A stretch of DNA of 62,090 nucleotides from positions 1 through 62,090 of the forward strand of contig JAFTGH010000033.1 in the NCBI GenBank assembly GCA_017458005.1, read 5' to 3'. The notes under the pieces were generated by a model. It was not told where the DNA came from. It ran no database searches and saw only the letters and a program-made list of their open reading frames with translations. This document shows, in pieces, positions 52,927 to 61,194 of this stretch. The translations under genes were made by a program, and so were the position numbers. Within the stretch, counting starts at the first letter, position 1. Each line of letters begins with the position of its first letter. This DNA is from Prevotella sp. (lineage in GTDB: Bacteria; Bacteroidota; Bacteroidia; Bacteroidales; Bacteroidaceae).

Positions 52927-53265
52927 CGCAGAAGACACAGAAAAAAAATGGGACGATTCACCCGTCAAAGGAATCAAAGGATGGTATTTATAATTGATAG
53001 ATGCCATCCTTTGCGCTTGTTAGTCCCTATGTATTCGATGTGAAGCGCCGTTGTAACCAATTGCAGGAAGCATCCTAATCAGTTGTCGACTCCAGTCGAC
53101 AGACCTGCTGACTCCAGTCGACAGGGTTGCCGACTCTAAGTCAACAGATTGGTTGACTCTAAGTCGACAGGTAGTATTTTTCGTGAGGAGGCTGCTCACA
53201 GAGCACCGTTTAGTGGCTACAATTGCAAATTATACAAAAATGCGTTACGCAAATTTGTATAATTG
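52927..53265 (+). ncRNA. candidate structured RNA or leader
   Basis: Downstream of the promoter at 52894 are an inverted repeat AAAGGATGG/CCATCCTTT (52976-52984, 53004-53012), four tandem dyad units (53083-53171), and AATTATACAAA/TTTGTATAATT (53228-53238, 53254-53264). A 32-codon frame from 52948 (MGRFTRQRNQRMVFIIDRCH…) spans the first hairpin but has no other support. An untranslated RNA is the simpler reading; it is unproven. Confidence 0.35.
53083..53171 (+). repeat. four tandem ~22-bp GACTC…GTCRACAG units
   Basis: Units centred on GACTCCAGTCGACAG (twice) and GACTCTAAGTCAACAG / GACTCTAAGTCGACAG. The first contains the dyad TGTCGACT-CC-AGTCGACA. Units 1-2 and 3-4 pair off by their centres (CCA against CTAA). 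Confidence 0.8.
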
Positions 53266-53321
53266 AATTATTTGGCTGAATCAGATTAAATAAATAATTT
53301 AAATGAAGCGTTCAAACGGGT

Positions 53322-53361
53322 CGTTTGTGGCTTACAAACGGAATGAATGTAACGTTCATTC
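53322..53361 (-). terminator. double hairpin after fic
   Basis: Read from the fic gene: GAATGAA/TTCATTC (53361-53355, 53347-53341) then CGTTTGT/ACAAACG (53340-53334, 53328-53322), followed by AT-rich sequence. A probable transcript end for fic, though without a clean T-run. Confidence 0.45.
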
Positions 53362-53369
53362 GAGTGCCA

Positions 53370-54257
53370 TTAGTACTTGATTTTAAAGTAATCCAAGATG
53401 TCTTTATAGTTGTCTTGTGCGGTAAGACAGGTGTCTGTCAGGAAGCCATTGATATGTCCCCACTCACGCAGTCCTCGATAGTAGAACATTTTCAACTCGT
53501 CTGTAATGATGAAAGGAATATAACCGTTAGCCAAACACTCCTTAAACATCAGGAGTCTGCCTATACGTCCATTGCCGTCTTGGAAAGGGTGGACTCTCTC
53601 AAAACGGACATGGAAATCGAGGATATCCTCAAAAGAGATGGTTCTCAGCGCATTGTAACTCTTCACCAGATTTCTCATTTCCCGATGTACATCCTCGGGC
53701 AGACAGGTTTCTATCCCACCGACCTCATTGGGTAAACGTTTGTATTCACCTACAGCAAACCAGTCTTTGCGACTATCGGAAGTACCCGTTTTCAGCAATC
53801 GGTGCAACTGTTTGATCAGGTTCTCGGTCAGTTTCTCCTCAGCATGATGGAGGACATAGTCGATGCAATGGAAATGATTGACGGTCTCCACGATGTCATC
53901 AACATTGACACTTGCGTCAGTGACCCCTATCGTATTTGTCTCGAAGATAAAGCGTGTCTGGTCATGGGTCAATTTGCTGCCTTCAATATGGTTAGAATTG
54001 TAGGTCAGGTCTATCTGGGTACGGTGATAGATACCTCCTTTGAGCCTGGAGTCCATCTGCTCCCTAAGGGCAACCAGTAATGGCGAGATTTTCTTTTCAG
54101 ATGAATTCCGCTTAGGCACAATAGCATTATCGGGTATGTTCCAGGTCTTCCCTGTCAGGAAAGCCCCAGCGATTTTTCCATTGGCGCAATAGTTACGTGC
54201 CGTACGTTCAGAAATGCCAAACTTCTCGGCAAATTGTCTCACTGATATATAGTCCAT
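53370..54257 (-). CDS. Fic family protein with N-terminal HTH and inhibitory motif
   Basis: 295 residues. An N-terminal helix-turn-helix (ISVRQFAEKFGISERTARNYCANGKI, about 4-29) is followed by a Fic domain. The active-site loop is VHPFQDGNGRIGR (His223), matching the AMP-transferase motif HPFxxGNGRxxR, and SNHIEG (88-93) matches the (S/T)xxxE(G/N) inhibitory helix placed ahead of the Fic core, as in intramolecularly inhibited Fic proteins. It should AMPylate (or otherwise modify) an unknown protein when released. Its own promoter carries two copies of a 15-bp site, suggesting its HTH domain regulates it. Confidence 0.9.
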   Translation of the reverse strand: MDYISVRQFAEKFGISERTARNYCANGKIAGAFLTGKTWNIPDNAIVPKRNSSEKKISPLLVALREQMDSRLKGGIYHRTQIDLTYNSNHIEGSKLTHDQTRFIFETNTIGVTDASVNVDDIVETVNHFHCIDYVLHHAEEKLTENLIKQLHRLLKTGTSDSRKDWFAVGEYKRLPNEVGGIETCLPEDVHREMRNLVKSYNALRTISFEDILDFHVRFERVHPFQDGNGRIGRLLMFKECLANGYIPFIITDELKMFYYRGLREWGHINGFLTDTCLTAQDNYKDILDYFKIKY

Positions 54258-54264
54258 CTCTTAT

Positions 54265-54332
54265 TATCGGCAAGTTTTGATGACGATTTCGAGTACAAAG
54301 ATAGTCATTTTTGCCGATATCGGCAAGTTTTG
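54265..54332 (-). promoter_or_regulatory. fic promoter with paired operator sites
   Basis: TATCGGCAAGTTTTG occurs at 54265-54279 and 54318-54332 in the same orientation, on either side of the minus-strand -7 box TATCTTTGTA (54303-54294). The distal copy extends to a perfect palindrome TTGCCGATATCGGCAA (54311-54326). Confidence 0.75.
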
Positions 54333-54369
54333 GAATAAAAATCGCTCATCAATACGAAATAAAAAAGCA

Positions 54370-54405
54370 GAAGCGCCTGCAAGTCATCGACTTTGCAGGC
54401 GCTTC
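54370..54405 (-). terminator. terminator of tRNA-Met
   Basis: GAAGCGCCTGCAAAG (54405-54391 on the minus strand) pairs with CTTGCAGGCGCTTC (54383-54370), followed by TGCTTTTTTATTT. Confidence 0.85.
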
Positions 54406-54409
54406 CTCG

Positions 54410-54483
54410 TAGCGGGACCCAGGATTGAACTGGGGACCTCATGATTATGAATCATGCGCTCTAACCAGCTGAGCTATCCCGCC
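54410..54483 (-). tRNA. tRNA-Met (CAT)
   Basis: 74 bases on the minus strand. Acceptor GGCGGGA/TCCCGCT (first pair G-T) with discriminator A, D arm GCTC/GAGC, anticodon stem CATGA/TCATG with loop TTCATAA (anticodon CAT), variable AGGTC, T arm CCAG-type stem around TTCAATC. CCA is not encoded. The anticodon could also belong to a lysidine-modified tRNA-Ile, but the body looks like elongator Met. Flanked by its own promoter and terminator. Confidence 0.9.
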
Positions 54484-54513
54484 ATCACAGGGGTGATTCC
54501 TCTGAAATCGGGT

Positions 54514-54522
54514 GCAAAGGTA
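54514..54522 (-). promoter_or_regulatory. -7 promoter box of tRNA-Met
   Basis: Minus-strand TACCTTTGC, 30 bases upstream of the mature tRNA 5' end. Confidence 0.65.
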
Positions 54523-54629
54523 ATACAAACTTTTCAATCTACAAAACTTTTTCAAAAAAAAGAATAAAATTCTTTGTTTTCTACTTATTATATTGTATCT
54601 TTGCAACATTGAAATTAACCTGATTGGAC

Positions 54630-55037
54630 ATGCACAAAAACATTCTAAGGAAGGAATATCCGTTATCGGCAAAGTCGCCCAAAATAGTTTGGGACATGAT
54701 CAGCAATGCCGCAGGCTTGCAGAAATGGCTCGCTGACGTCGTAACGGAAAACGGTGACGAGATCACCTTTACGTGGGGACATCCGTGGACCGAGCGCGAT
54801 ACCAAGGTATCGAAAGTGCTGGAACTGGAGAAATACAGTCATATCAAGATGAAATGGGACTATCAGGAGGACGACCCTGATGCCTATTGGGAGATGCGTA
54901 TTGAGCAAAGTGAGTTGACTGGCAACTTGAACCTGCTGATTACCGACTATGCTGACGCGGAGGACATCGACGACCTGAACGACCTCTGGGACGCGAACAT
55001 GGAGCGGTTGCATCGTGTCAGCGGGTTCTTACTATAA
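54630..55037 (+). CDS. START-like (AHSA1-type) domain protein
   Basis: 135-residue helix-grip protein of the START-like/AHSA1 kind found in Bacteroidetes: LRKEYPLSAKSPKIVWDMISNAAGLQKWLADVV, then GDEITFTWGHPWTERDTKVSKVLELEKYSHIKMKW and a long C-terminal helix (WDANMERLHRVSGFLL). Ligand and role are unknown. A TATCTTTGC promoter box lies at 54595-54603. ATG 54630 is chosen over an in-frame TTG at 54624. Four bases separate it from the permease gene, a neighbour pair that suggests an envelope-related role. Confidence 0.8.
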   Translation: MHKNILRKEYPLSAKSPKIVWDMISNAAGLQKWLADVVTENGDEITFTWGHPWTERDTKVSKVLELEKYSHIKMKWDYQEDDPDAYWEMRIEQSELTGNLNLLITDYADAEDIDDLNDLWDANMERLHRVSGFLL

Positions 55038-55040
55038 GTC

Positions 55041-57017
55041 ATGCTTCGTATTAAGAAATTAGACATATTTATTATCAAGCAGTTCGGACTGCTGTTCATT
55101 GGAACGTTCTTCATCTGCCAGTTTGTGCTGATGATGCAGTTCCTATGGCGTTATGTCGACGAGTTGATCGGCAAGGGACTCTCGCTGGAGGTGATGGCAC
55201 AGTTCTTCTGGTACATGGGACTGATGCTGATGCCGCAGGCATTCCCCCTCGCCATCCTGCTGAGTTCGCTGATCGCCTTCGGTAACCTGGGCGAGAGTTC
55301 GGAGTTGACGGCAATCAAAGCGGCGGGTATCTCTATGTTGCAGGCGATGCGCTCCCTGATTGTCATTGTCATCATCATCTCCGGCATCTCTTTCTATTTC
55401 CAAGAGGTGATAGGTCCCAAGTCGTTTATCTCCTTCCGCCAACTGCTCATGTCGATGCAGCAGAAGAATCCCGAGGTGGAGATTCCAGAGGGTATTTTCT
55501 ACGACGGCATCAGCGGCTCGAACATCTACGTGCAGAAAAAGGACATGAACACTGGTGTGCTCTATGGCATCATGATCTATCGCATGAACGGAGGCTATGA
55601 GGATGCCGCCGTCATCCTTGCCGACTCAGGACGCATGCAGACCACAGAGGAGAAGAAACACCTGCTGCTGACCCTCTATAGTGGAGAGTGGTTTGAGAAC
55701 ATGCGCTCACAGGATGTGGCGGGCTCCGCCAACGTGCCTTACCGCCGTGAGACTTTCTCGCATAAGCGCATCGTGCTCGACTTTGACGGCGACTTCAACA
55801 TGGCTGATGCAGGCTGGATATCAGGCGATGCCCGCTCGAAGGGAATGGGGAAGATCCTGCACGACCTCGACTCCATCCGTGAGTTCAACGACTCGGTGGG
55901 ACACCAGTTCTACCATGAGGCGAAACTGAACACTTTCCATATCCCTCCCCTCGCCAAGAAGGACTCGCTGAAGGTCAAGGAGAGCATTGAGAAAGAGGAG
56001 GTCAACTTCGACACCCTCTTCATCAAACTGTCGCCAGAGGAGAAGCAGCGTGTGATGAAGGCTGCCGTCAGCGATGCCCAGGGAGCGATGTCCGACCTGC
56101 AGTTCAAGGCAGACTATTCGGACGCGCTGAACACGAACGACCGCCTGCACATGATAGAGGCTATCAACAAGGTGACCCTGTCGCTGTCCTGCCTGATCTT
56201 CTTCTTCATCGGAGCCCCGTTGGGAGCCATCATCCGAAAGGGAGGACTGGGTGTCCCCGTCATCATCTCCGTCCTGGTGTTCATCGTCTATTATATCCTG
56301 GAGAACACGGGTATGAAGATGGCACGAGACGATAACTGGACAGTATGGTTTGGCAAGATGCTGGGAACTTGTGTGCTGACGCCGATTGCCGTCTTCTTCA
56401 CCTATAAGGCAAACAACGACTCCGTCGTGTTCAACATCGACCTCTACAAACAAATCCTGTTCAACATGTTGGGCATCCGTGGCAAGCGTCATGTCAGCAT
56501 GAAGGAGGTGATCATCGAGGATCCCATCTATATGGCTGACGTGTACCACCTGTTGCGTATCAACAAGGAGGTCGAGCAGTACAGTGCGGAGCATCAGTTG
56601 TTACACCTGCCCAACCCCATCAAGGTGTTCTTCCGACCAGGTGACGACCAGACCATTCGTCGGATCAGCGACGAACTGGAGGAGGTGATAGAGGACTTGT
56701 CGAACACCAAAGACAGGATCGTCATCGCCCACCTCAACCGCTATCCTATCGTGGCGACCCATGCACACACCCGTCCTTTCCGCCAGAAATGGCTGAACAT
56801 CATCACGGGACTCATCCTGCCACTGGGCGCCTTCTTCTATATCAGGATGTGCCGTTTCCGCCTTCGTTTGCGTAAGGACCTGCACACCATCTCCCAGACT
56901 AACGAGGCGATGGTGGCGCATCTGACGGAGAAATACCCGTCTATCCCCATGACGATGGAGGAACTGGAGAAGATGCCACTCATCATAGAAATCACTAATA
57001 ATATAAATAAGGTATAA
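55041..57017 (+). CDS. LptF/LptG (YjgP/YjgQ) family permease
   Basis: 658-residue membrane protein of the lipopolysaccharide export permease family: an N-terminal three-helix part (LDIFIIKQFGLLFIGTFFICQFVLMMQFLWRYVDELIGKG, then ESSELTAIKAAGISMLQAMRSL, a family hallmark), a long beta-rich periplasmic region (about 130-370), C-terminal helices (LIFFFIGAPLGAIIRKGGLG, YYILENTG), and an extra ~200-residue tail with a last hydrophobic span. The long tail is common in Bacteroidetes members. Such proteins form the inner-membrane channel of the LptB2FG exporter. It sits 10 bases before ribBA. Confidence 0.9.
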   Translation: MLRIKKLDIFIIKQFGLLFIGTFFICQFVLMMQFLWRYVDELIGKGLSLEVMAQFFWYMGLMLMPQAFPLAILLSSLIAFGNLGESSELTAIKAAGISMLQAMRSLIVIVIIISGISFYFQEVIGPKSFISFRQLLMSMQQKNPEVEIPEGIFYDGISGSNIYVQKKDMNTGVLYGIMIYRMNGGYEDAAVILADSGRMQTTEEKKHLLLTLYSGEWFENMRSQDVAGSANVPYRRETFSHKRIVLDFDGDFNMADAGWISGDARSKGMGKILHDLDSIREFNDSVGHQFYHEAKLNTFHIPPLAKKDSLKVKESIEKEEVNFDTLFIKLSPEEKQRVMKAAVSDAQGAMSDLQFKADYSDALNTNDRLHMIEAINKVTLSLSCLIFFFIGAPLGAIIRKGGLGVPVIISVLVFIVYYILENTGMKMARDDNWTVWFGKMLGTCVLTPIAVFFTYKANNDSVVFNIDLYKQILFNMLGIRGKRHVSMKEVIIEDPIYMADVYHLLRINKEVEQYSAEHQLLHLPNPIKVFFRPGDDQTIRRISDELEEVIEDLSNTKDRIVIAHLNRYPIVATHAHTRPFRQKWLNIITGLILPLGAFFYIRMCRFRLRLRKDLHTISQTNEAMVAHLTEKYPSIPMTMEELEKMPLIIEITNNINKV

Positions 57018-57027
57018 CATATAAAAT

Positions 57028-58239
57028 ATGGAGAACTACAAACTAAATACTATTGAGGAGGCACTGGAGGATTTCCGTGAGGGGAAATTCGTCATTGTCG
57101 TGGACGACGAGGACCGTGAGAATGAGGGCGACCTCATCTGCGCGGCAGAGAAAATCACACCCGAGATGGTGAACTTCATGCTGAAGAACGCGCGAGGCCT
57201 GCTTTGCGCCCCTGTCACCATCAGCCGTAGTCAGGAACTGGACCTGCCCCATCAGGTGCAGGACAACACATCCCTGCTGGGAACCCCCTTCACCGTCACT
57301 ATCGACAAGATAGAGGGATGCACCACGGGAGTCTCCGCACACGACCGTGCCGCTACCATCCGTGCCCTTGCTGACCCCGCGTCGACCCCACAGACCTTCG
57401 GACGACCCGGACATGTGAACCCGCTCTACGCACAAGACAACGGTGTGTTGCGCCGCTGCGGACATACCGAGGCAGCCATCGACCTTTGCAAACTGTCCGG
57501 ACTCTACCCTGCCGGTGCCCTGATGGAGATCATGAATGACGATGGTACGATGGCACGTCTGCCCCAGTTGATGGAGTTCGCCCAGCAGCACCAGATGAAG
57601 ATTATCACCATCAAGGACCTGATAGCCTATCGCCTGAAGAAAGAGTCGCTCATCGAGGTTGGCGAGGAGGTGGACATGCCTACCGCCTACGGACATTTCA
57701 AACTGATTCCTTTCCGACAGGTGAGCAACGGACTGGAGCATATCGCCCTCATCAAGGGAGAATGGAAAGAAGACGAGCCCCTGCTGGTTCGTGTCCACTC
57801 CTCATGTATGACTGGCGACATCCTTGGCTCGATGCGCTGCGACTGCGGAGAGCAGTTGCATAAGGCGATGCAGGCAATTGAGAAGGAGGGCAAGGGCGTT
57901 GTCATCTATATGCAACAGGAGGGACGAGGCATCGGACTCATGAACAAGATTGCCGCCTATAAGTTGCAGGAGCAAGGTCTTGACACCGTTGACGCCAATG
58001 TGCACTTGGGCTTCAAGCCCGATGAGCGTGACTATGGCTGCGGCGCCCAGATGCTGCGCCACCTCGGCATCCATAAGATGCGCCTGCTGACCAACAACCC
58101 TGTGAAGCGTGTCGGACTGGAGGCTTACGGTTTGGAGATTGTGGAGAACGTCCCCATCGAGGTCACGCCCAATCCCTACAACCTGCGCTATCTCGAAACG
58201 AAGAAAAACCGCATGGGACATATCCTGCATCTGAAATAG
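57028..58239 (+). CDS. ribBA: bifunctional DHBP synthase / GTP cyclohydrolase II
   Basis: 403 residues with two fused riboflavin enzymes. The N-terminal half (1-205) makes 3,4-dihydroxy-2-butanone 4-phosphate: [71 protein letters not shown]. The C-terminal half (206-403) is GTP cyclohydrolase II with the zinc cysteines in [36 protein letters not shown], and [12 protein letters not shown]. Both active sites appear complete. No FMN riboswitch is possible here, because the gene follows the permease by 10 bases. Confidence 0.96.
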   Translation: MENYKLNTIEEALEDFREGKFVIVVDDEDRENEGDLICAAEKITPEMVNFMLKNARGLLCAPVTISRSQELDLPHQVQDNTSLLGTPFTVTIDKIEGCTTGVSAHDRAATIRALADPASTPQTFGRPGHVNPLYAQDNGVLRRCGHTEAAIDLCKLSGLYPAGALMEIMNDDGTMARLPQLMEFAQQHQMKIITIKDLIAYRLKKESLIEVGEEVDMPTAYGHFKLIPFRQVSNGLEHIALIKGEWKEDEPLLVRVHSSCMTGDILGSMRCDCGEQLHKAMQAIEKEGKGVVIYMQQEGRGIGLMNKIAAYKLQEQGLDTVDANVHLGFKPDERDYGCGAQMLRHLGIHKMRLLTNNPVKRVGLEAYGLEIVENVPIEVTPNPYNLRYLETKKNRMGHILHLK

Positions 58240-58248
58240 ACAAGAGAT

Positions 58249-58307
58249 AAAAAAGTAAAAAAGTGACACGTTTTTTCGTTTGAGACGAATAAAATGATTA
58301 CTTTTGC
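58249..58307 (+). promoter_or_regulatory. GTAAAAAG tract and aminotransferase promoter
   Basis: A short AAAAAAGTAAAAAAGT tract (58249-58264) is followed by TTTG (58279-58282) and TACTTTTGC (58299-58307), 28 bases before the aminotransferase start. Confidence 0.6.
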
Positions 58308-58335
58308 AGCCAATTATAAAACACAACAAACGAAT

Positions 58336-59529
58336 ATGGCACAATTATCTGACCGTTTGCAACGACTGGCACCCTCAGCCACGCTTGCTATGTCACAGAA
58401 GAGTTCTGAGATGAAAGCCCAAGGCATCGACGTAATCAACATGAGCGTCGGAGAGCCTGACTTCAATACACCCGACCACATCAAACAGGCGGCAAAACTC
58501 GCCATCGACGAGAACTACTCCCGCTATTCCCCCGTTCCCGGCTATCCTGACCTCCGTCAGGCTATCGCCCGCAAACTGGAGCGTGAGAACCACCTGCACT
58601 ACCAGCCCTCAGAGATTCTGGTGTCTAATGGTGCCAAGCAGAGCGTCTGCAATACCGTGATGGCACTGGTGAACCCAGGCGACGAGGTGATCATCCCCGC
58701 CCCCTACTGGGTCAGTTACCCGCAGATGGTACTGCTTGCCGGCGGTAATCCCGTGATTGTGGAGGCAGGCTTCGAGCAGAACTTCAAGATGACACCCGAG
58801 CAACTGGAGGCTGCCATCACGCCCAAGACCCGCCTGCTGATTCTCTGCTCACCCAGCAACCCTACTGGAAGCGTCTATAGCAAGGCGGAACTGGAGGGAC
58901 TCGCCAATGTCATCAAGCGTCATGACGACCTGTTTGTCCTCGCTGACGAGATCTACGAGCATATCAATTACGTCGGTCGCCACGAGAGTATCGCTCAGTT
59001 TAAGGGCATGAAAGAGCGCAGCATCATCGTCAATGGTGTCAGCAAGGCTTATGCCATGACAGGCTGGCGCATCGGCTATATCGCCGCTCCCGAATGGATC
59101 GTTAAAGGCTGTAACAAGTTACAAGGACAATATACCAGTGGACCCTGCTCTGTCAGTCAGAAGGCGGCGGAGTTCGCCTACACCTCCAGCCAAGAGTGCG
59201 TAGAGCAGATGCGCCAGGCTTTCGAGCGTCGTCGTGACCTCATCGTCAAACTGGCGAAGGAGATTCCCGGACTGGAGGTCAATGTGCCGGAGGGAGCCTT
59301 CTATCTCTTCCCCAAATGCAGCAGTTTCTATGGCAAGAGCGATGGCGAGAAGACCATCAACAACTCGACAGACCTTGCCCTCTATCTGTTGGAGAAAGGT
59401 CATGTCGCCACTGTAGGCGGTGACGCTTTCGGGGACCCAGACTGCTTCCGTATGAGTTACGCCACCAGTGACGAGAATATCGTCGAGGCGATGCGTCGTA
59501 TCAAGGAAGTATTGGGACAACTCCAATAA
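58336..59529 (+). CDS. class I PLP-dependent aminotransferase (aspartate aminotransferase type)
   Basis: 397-residue fold-type I aminotransferase, most like the subgroup I-gamma aspartate aminotransferases. AQLSDRLQRLAPSATLAMSQKSSEMKAQGIDVINMSVGEPDFNTP is the standard start; then RYSPVPGYPDLRQAIARKL, SNGAKQSVCN, PYWVSYPQM, LILCSPSNPTGSVYS, the PLP Asp/Tyr in VLADEIYEHINY, the PLP lysine in VNGVSKAYAMTGWRIGY, and the substrate Arg in FRMSYATSDENI. ATG 58336 is preferred; an in-frame ATG at 58294 lies upstream of the -7 box. Substrate range is inferred. Confidence 0.92.
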   Translation: MAQLSDRLQRLAPSATLAMSQKSSEMKAQGIDVINMSVGEPDFNTPDHIKQAAKLAIDENYSRYSPVPGYPDLRQAIARKLERENHLHYQPSEILVSNGAKQSVCNTVMALVNPGDEVIIPAPYWVSYPQMVLLAGGNPVIVEAGFEQNFKMTPEQLEAAITPKTRLLILCSPSNPTGSVYSKAELEGLANVIKRHDDLFVLADEIYEHINYVGRHESIAQFKGMKERSIIVNGVSKAYAMTGWRIGYIAAPEWIVKGCNKLQGQYTSGPCSVSQKAAEFAYTSSQECVEQMRQAFERRRDLIVKLAKEIPGLEVNVPEGAFYLFPKCSSFYGKSDGEKTINNSTDLALYLLEKGHVATVGGDAFGDPDCFRMSYATSDENIVEAMRRIKEVLGQLQ

Positions 59530-59564
59530 AAATTGAGGAATATCAAGTTAAAAGTTCTTAAATA

Positions 59565-59579
59565 GGCGGTTTAACCGCC
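59565..59579 (+). terminator. palindromic hairpin after the aminotransferase gene
   Basis: GGCGGTTTAACCGCC: a 7-bp stem around a single T. It is followed by GTAATTTG and has no T-run, so termination is only possible; it also lies just upstream of the exbB promoter and could be an operator. Confidence 0.4.
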
Positions 59580-59588
59580 GTAATTTGT

Positions 59589-59597
59589 TATCTTTGC
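59589..59597 (+). promoter_or_regulatory. promoter -7 box of the exbB operon
   Basis: TATCTTTGC, followed by an unusually long leader of about 115 bases that is AT-rich near the start codon. Confidence 0.65.
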
Positions 59598-59716
59598 CCA
59601 TTGATAGGCGCAAGAGAAGTTAACCCTCTGACCCTTTCAACAAGACAAATAACACTAAATCAGAAAGATATATAACTTTATTTTTTTTAATAACTAAAAT
59701 TTAAACTTTTAAAATT

Positions 59717-60544
59717 ATGGCAACTACACAAAAAGCAGCCCCTGCAAAAAAGAACTCGGGCTTCGGAGGTATTAAACAAGCATGGATTATCCTTGTTATC
59801 TGCTGTCTCGCAGGTTATGGTGTTTGGTATTTTGTAATGGGTGACCCCAGCAACTTCGTTGGTGGCGACCGTAGCGGACACCCCGCAAACCTGTTAGGAA
59901 CTGTTTATAAGGGAGGTTTCGTTGTAGGTTTGATCCTCACACTGTTGTTCACAGTTATCTGCCTCGGTATCGAGCGCTATTTCGCTATCAAGAGTGCTTC
60001 TGGTAAGATCAATCTTGCTAAGTTCACCGCTGACGTGAAAGCCGCTATCAAGGCTCAGGACTTCACAAAGGCTAAGGATCTGTGCAACAAGATGCAGGGT
60101 TCTGTAGCAAACGTCGTTCTTGCTTCTATCAACATGTATGAGAGCGTTGAGAATGACTCTACTCTGAAGAAGGCTGCTAAGATTGCTAAGATCCAGCAGG
60201 CTCACGAGGAGGCTACTCAGTTGGAGATGCCTACCCTTCAGATGAACATGCCAATGGTTGCAACCATCGTATCTCTGGGTACCCTGACCGCTCTGTTCGG
60301 AACCGTGCTCGGTATGATCGGATCATTCCAGGCTCTGTCTGCTGGTGGTGGTGCTGACTCTATGGCTCTGTCAGCCGGTATTTCTGAGGCCCTCGTTAAC
60401 ACGGCTTCTGGTATCGCAACATCTTGGGTTGCTACCGTTGTTTACAACTTCTTCTCTAACAAGATTGATAAGTTGACTTACGCTCTTGACGAGATTGGTT
60501 ACACAATCGCCGCTACTTACGATTCTAACCACACTGAGGCTTAA
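59717..60544 (+). CDS. exbB: MotA/TolQ/ExbB proton channel family protein
   Basis: 275 residues. N-terminal helix (AWIILVICCLAGYGVWYFVM), a second span (VVGLILTLLFTVICLGIERY), a cytoplasmic loop, and the paired C-terminal helices with VATIVSLGTLTALFGTVLGMIGSFQALSAGGG and ISEALVNTASGIATSWVATVVYNFF, the conserved ExbB/TolQ block. It forms the proton channel that drives TonB, needed for SusC-type import. Codon use is more biased (GCT, GGT, GTT, TCT) than in neighbouring genes, as expected for high expression. Confidence 0.93.
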   Translation: MATTQKAAPAKKNSGFGGIKQAWIILVICCLAGYGVWYFVMGDPSNFVGGDRSGHPANLLGTVYKGGFVVGLILTLLFTVICLGIERYFAIKSASGKINLAKFTADVKAAIKAQDFTKAKDLCNKMQGSVANVVLASINMYESVENDSTLKKAAKIAKIQQAHEEATQLEMPTLQMNMPMVATIVSLGTLTALFGTVLGMIGSFQALSAGGGADSMALSAGISEALVNTASGIATSWVATVVYNFFSNKIDKLTYALDEIGYTIAATYDSNHTEA

Positions 60545-60572
60545 TTTTTAACCATCTAAAGCAGTTTAGAGA

Positions 60573-61190
60573 ATGGCTAAAATTAAGATACAGAAAAAAG
60601 ACATCTGGATTGACATGACGCCTATGTCAGACGTGATGACACTGCTTCTGTGTTTCTTCATGTTGACCTCAACATTCTTGACCCCAGAGCCGGTTCAGGT
60701 TACTGCGCCAAACTCTGTGTCAGAACTGAAGATTCCCGAGCAGGACGTTCTGAACATTCTGGTGACCCCGGAAGGTCGTGTCTATTGCGGTACGGAAAAC
60801 AAGAACAACATGCAGGCAATGCTTGACATCATGACTGACAAGTTTGGTGTGAAACTCGATGCCAACCAGATAAAGCACTTCCGCGAGGATGCGATGGTTG
60901 GTGCCAGCATGTCGCAAATGGCAGCGTACCTCAGCCTCGACCCAGAGAAAATGGGTGAGGAAATCCAGAAACTCGGTCTTCCTCTTGACAGTATCAAGGG
61001 AGGCAAGAGCGAGTTCCAGGAGTGGGTCTCTGCGGCCCGCGAAGCGAATCCTGACATCAAACTCGCCATCAAGTGCGACTCCAAGACTCCTTATGCTTCT
61101 ATTAAGAAGTTGATGTCAGAACTACAGGATATGAACGAGAACCGTTTCCAACTCATTACGAATCTCGATGTTAAACGTTTAAACGACTAG
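60573..61190 (+). CDS. exbD: ExbD/TolR family protein (first)
   Basis: 205 residues. One membrane helix near the N-terminus with the catalytic aspartate in WIDMTPMSDVMTLLLCFFMLTSTF, followed by a periplasmic domain, longer than E. coli ExbD (141 residues). The C-terminal part holds LAIKCDSKTPYASIKKLMSEL, the family's closing block. Works with ExbB and a second ExbD, a pairing common in Bacteroidetes. Confidence 0.92.
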   Translation: MAKIKIQKKDIWIDMTPMSDVMTLLLCFFMLTSTFLTPEPVQVTAPNSVSELKIPEQDVLNILVTPEGRVYCGTENKNNMQAMLDIMTDKFGVKLDANQIKHFREDAMVGASMSQMAAYLSLDPEKMGEEIQKLGLPLDSIKGGKSEFQEWVSAAREANPDIKLAIKCDSKTPYASIKKLMSELQDMNENRFQLITNLDVKRLND

Positions 61191-61194
61191 TATT

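Noticed and set aside
53083-53171. CRISPR-like array
   Set aside because: Units are adjacent with no spacers, and degenerate dyads; not CRISPR.
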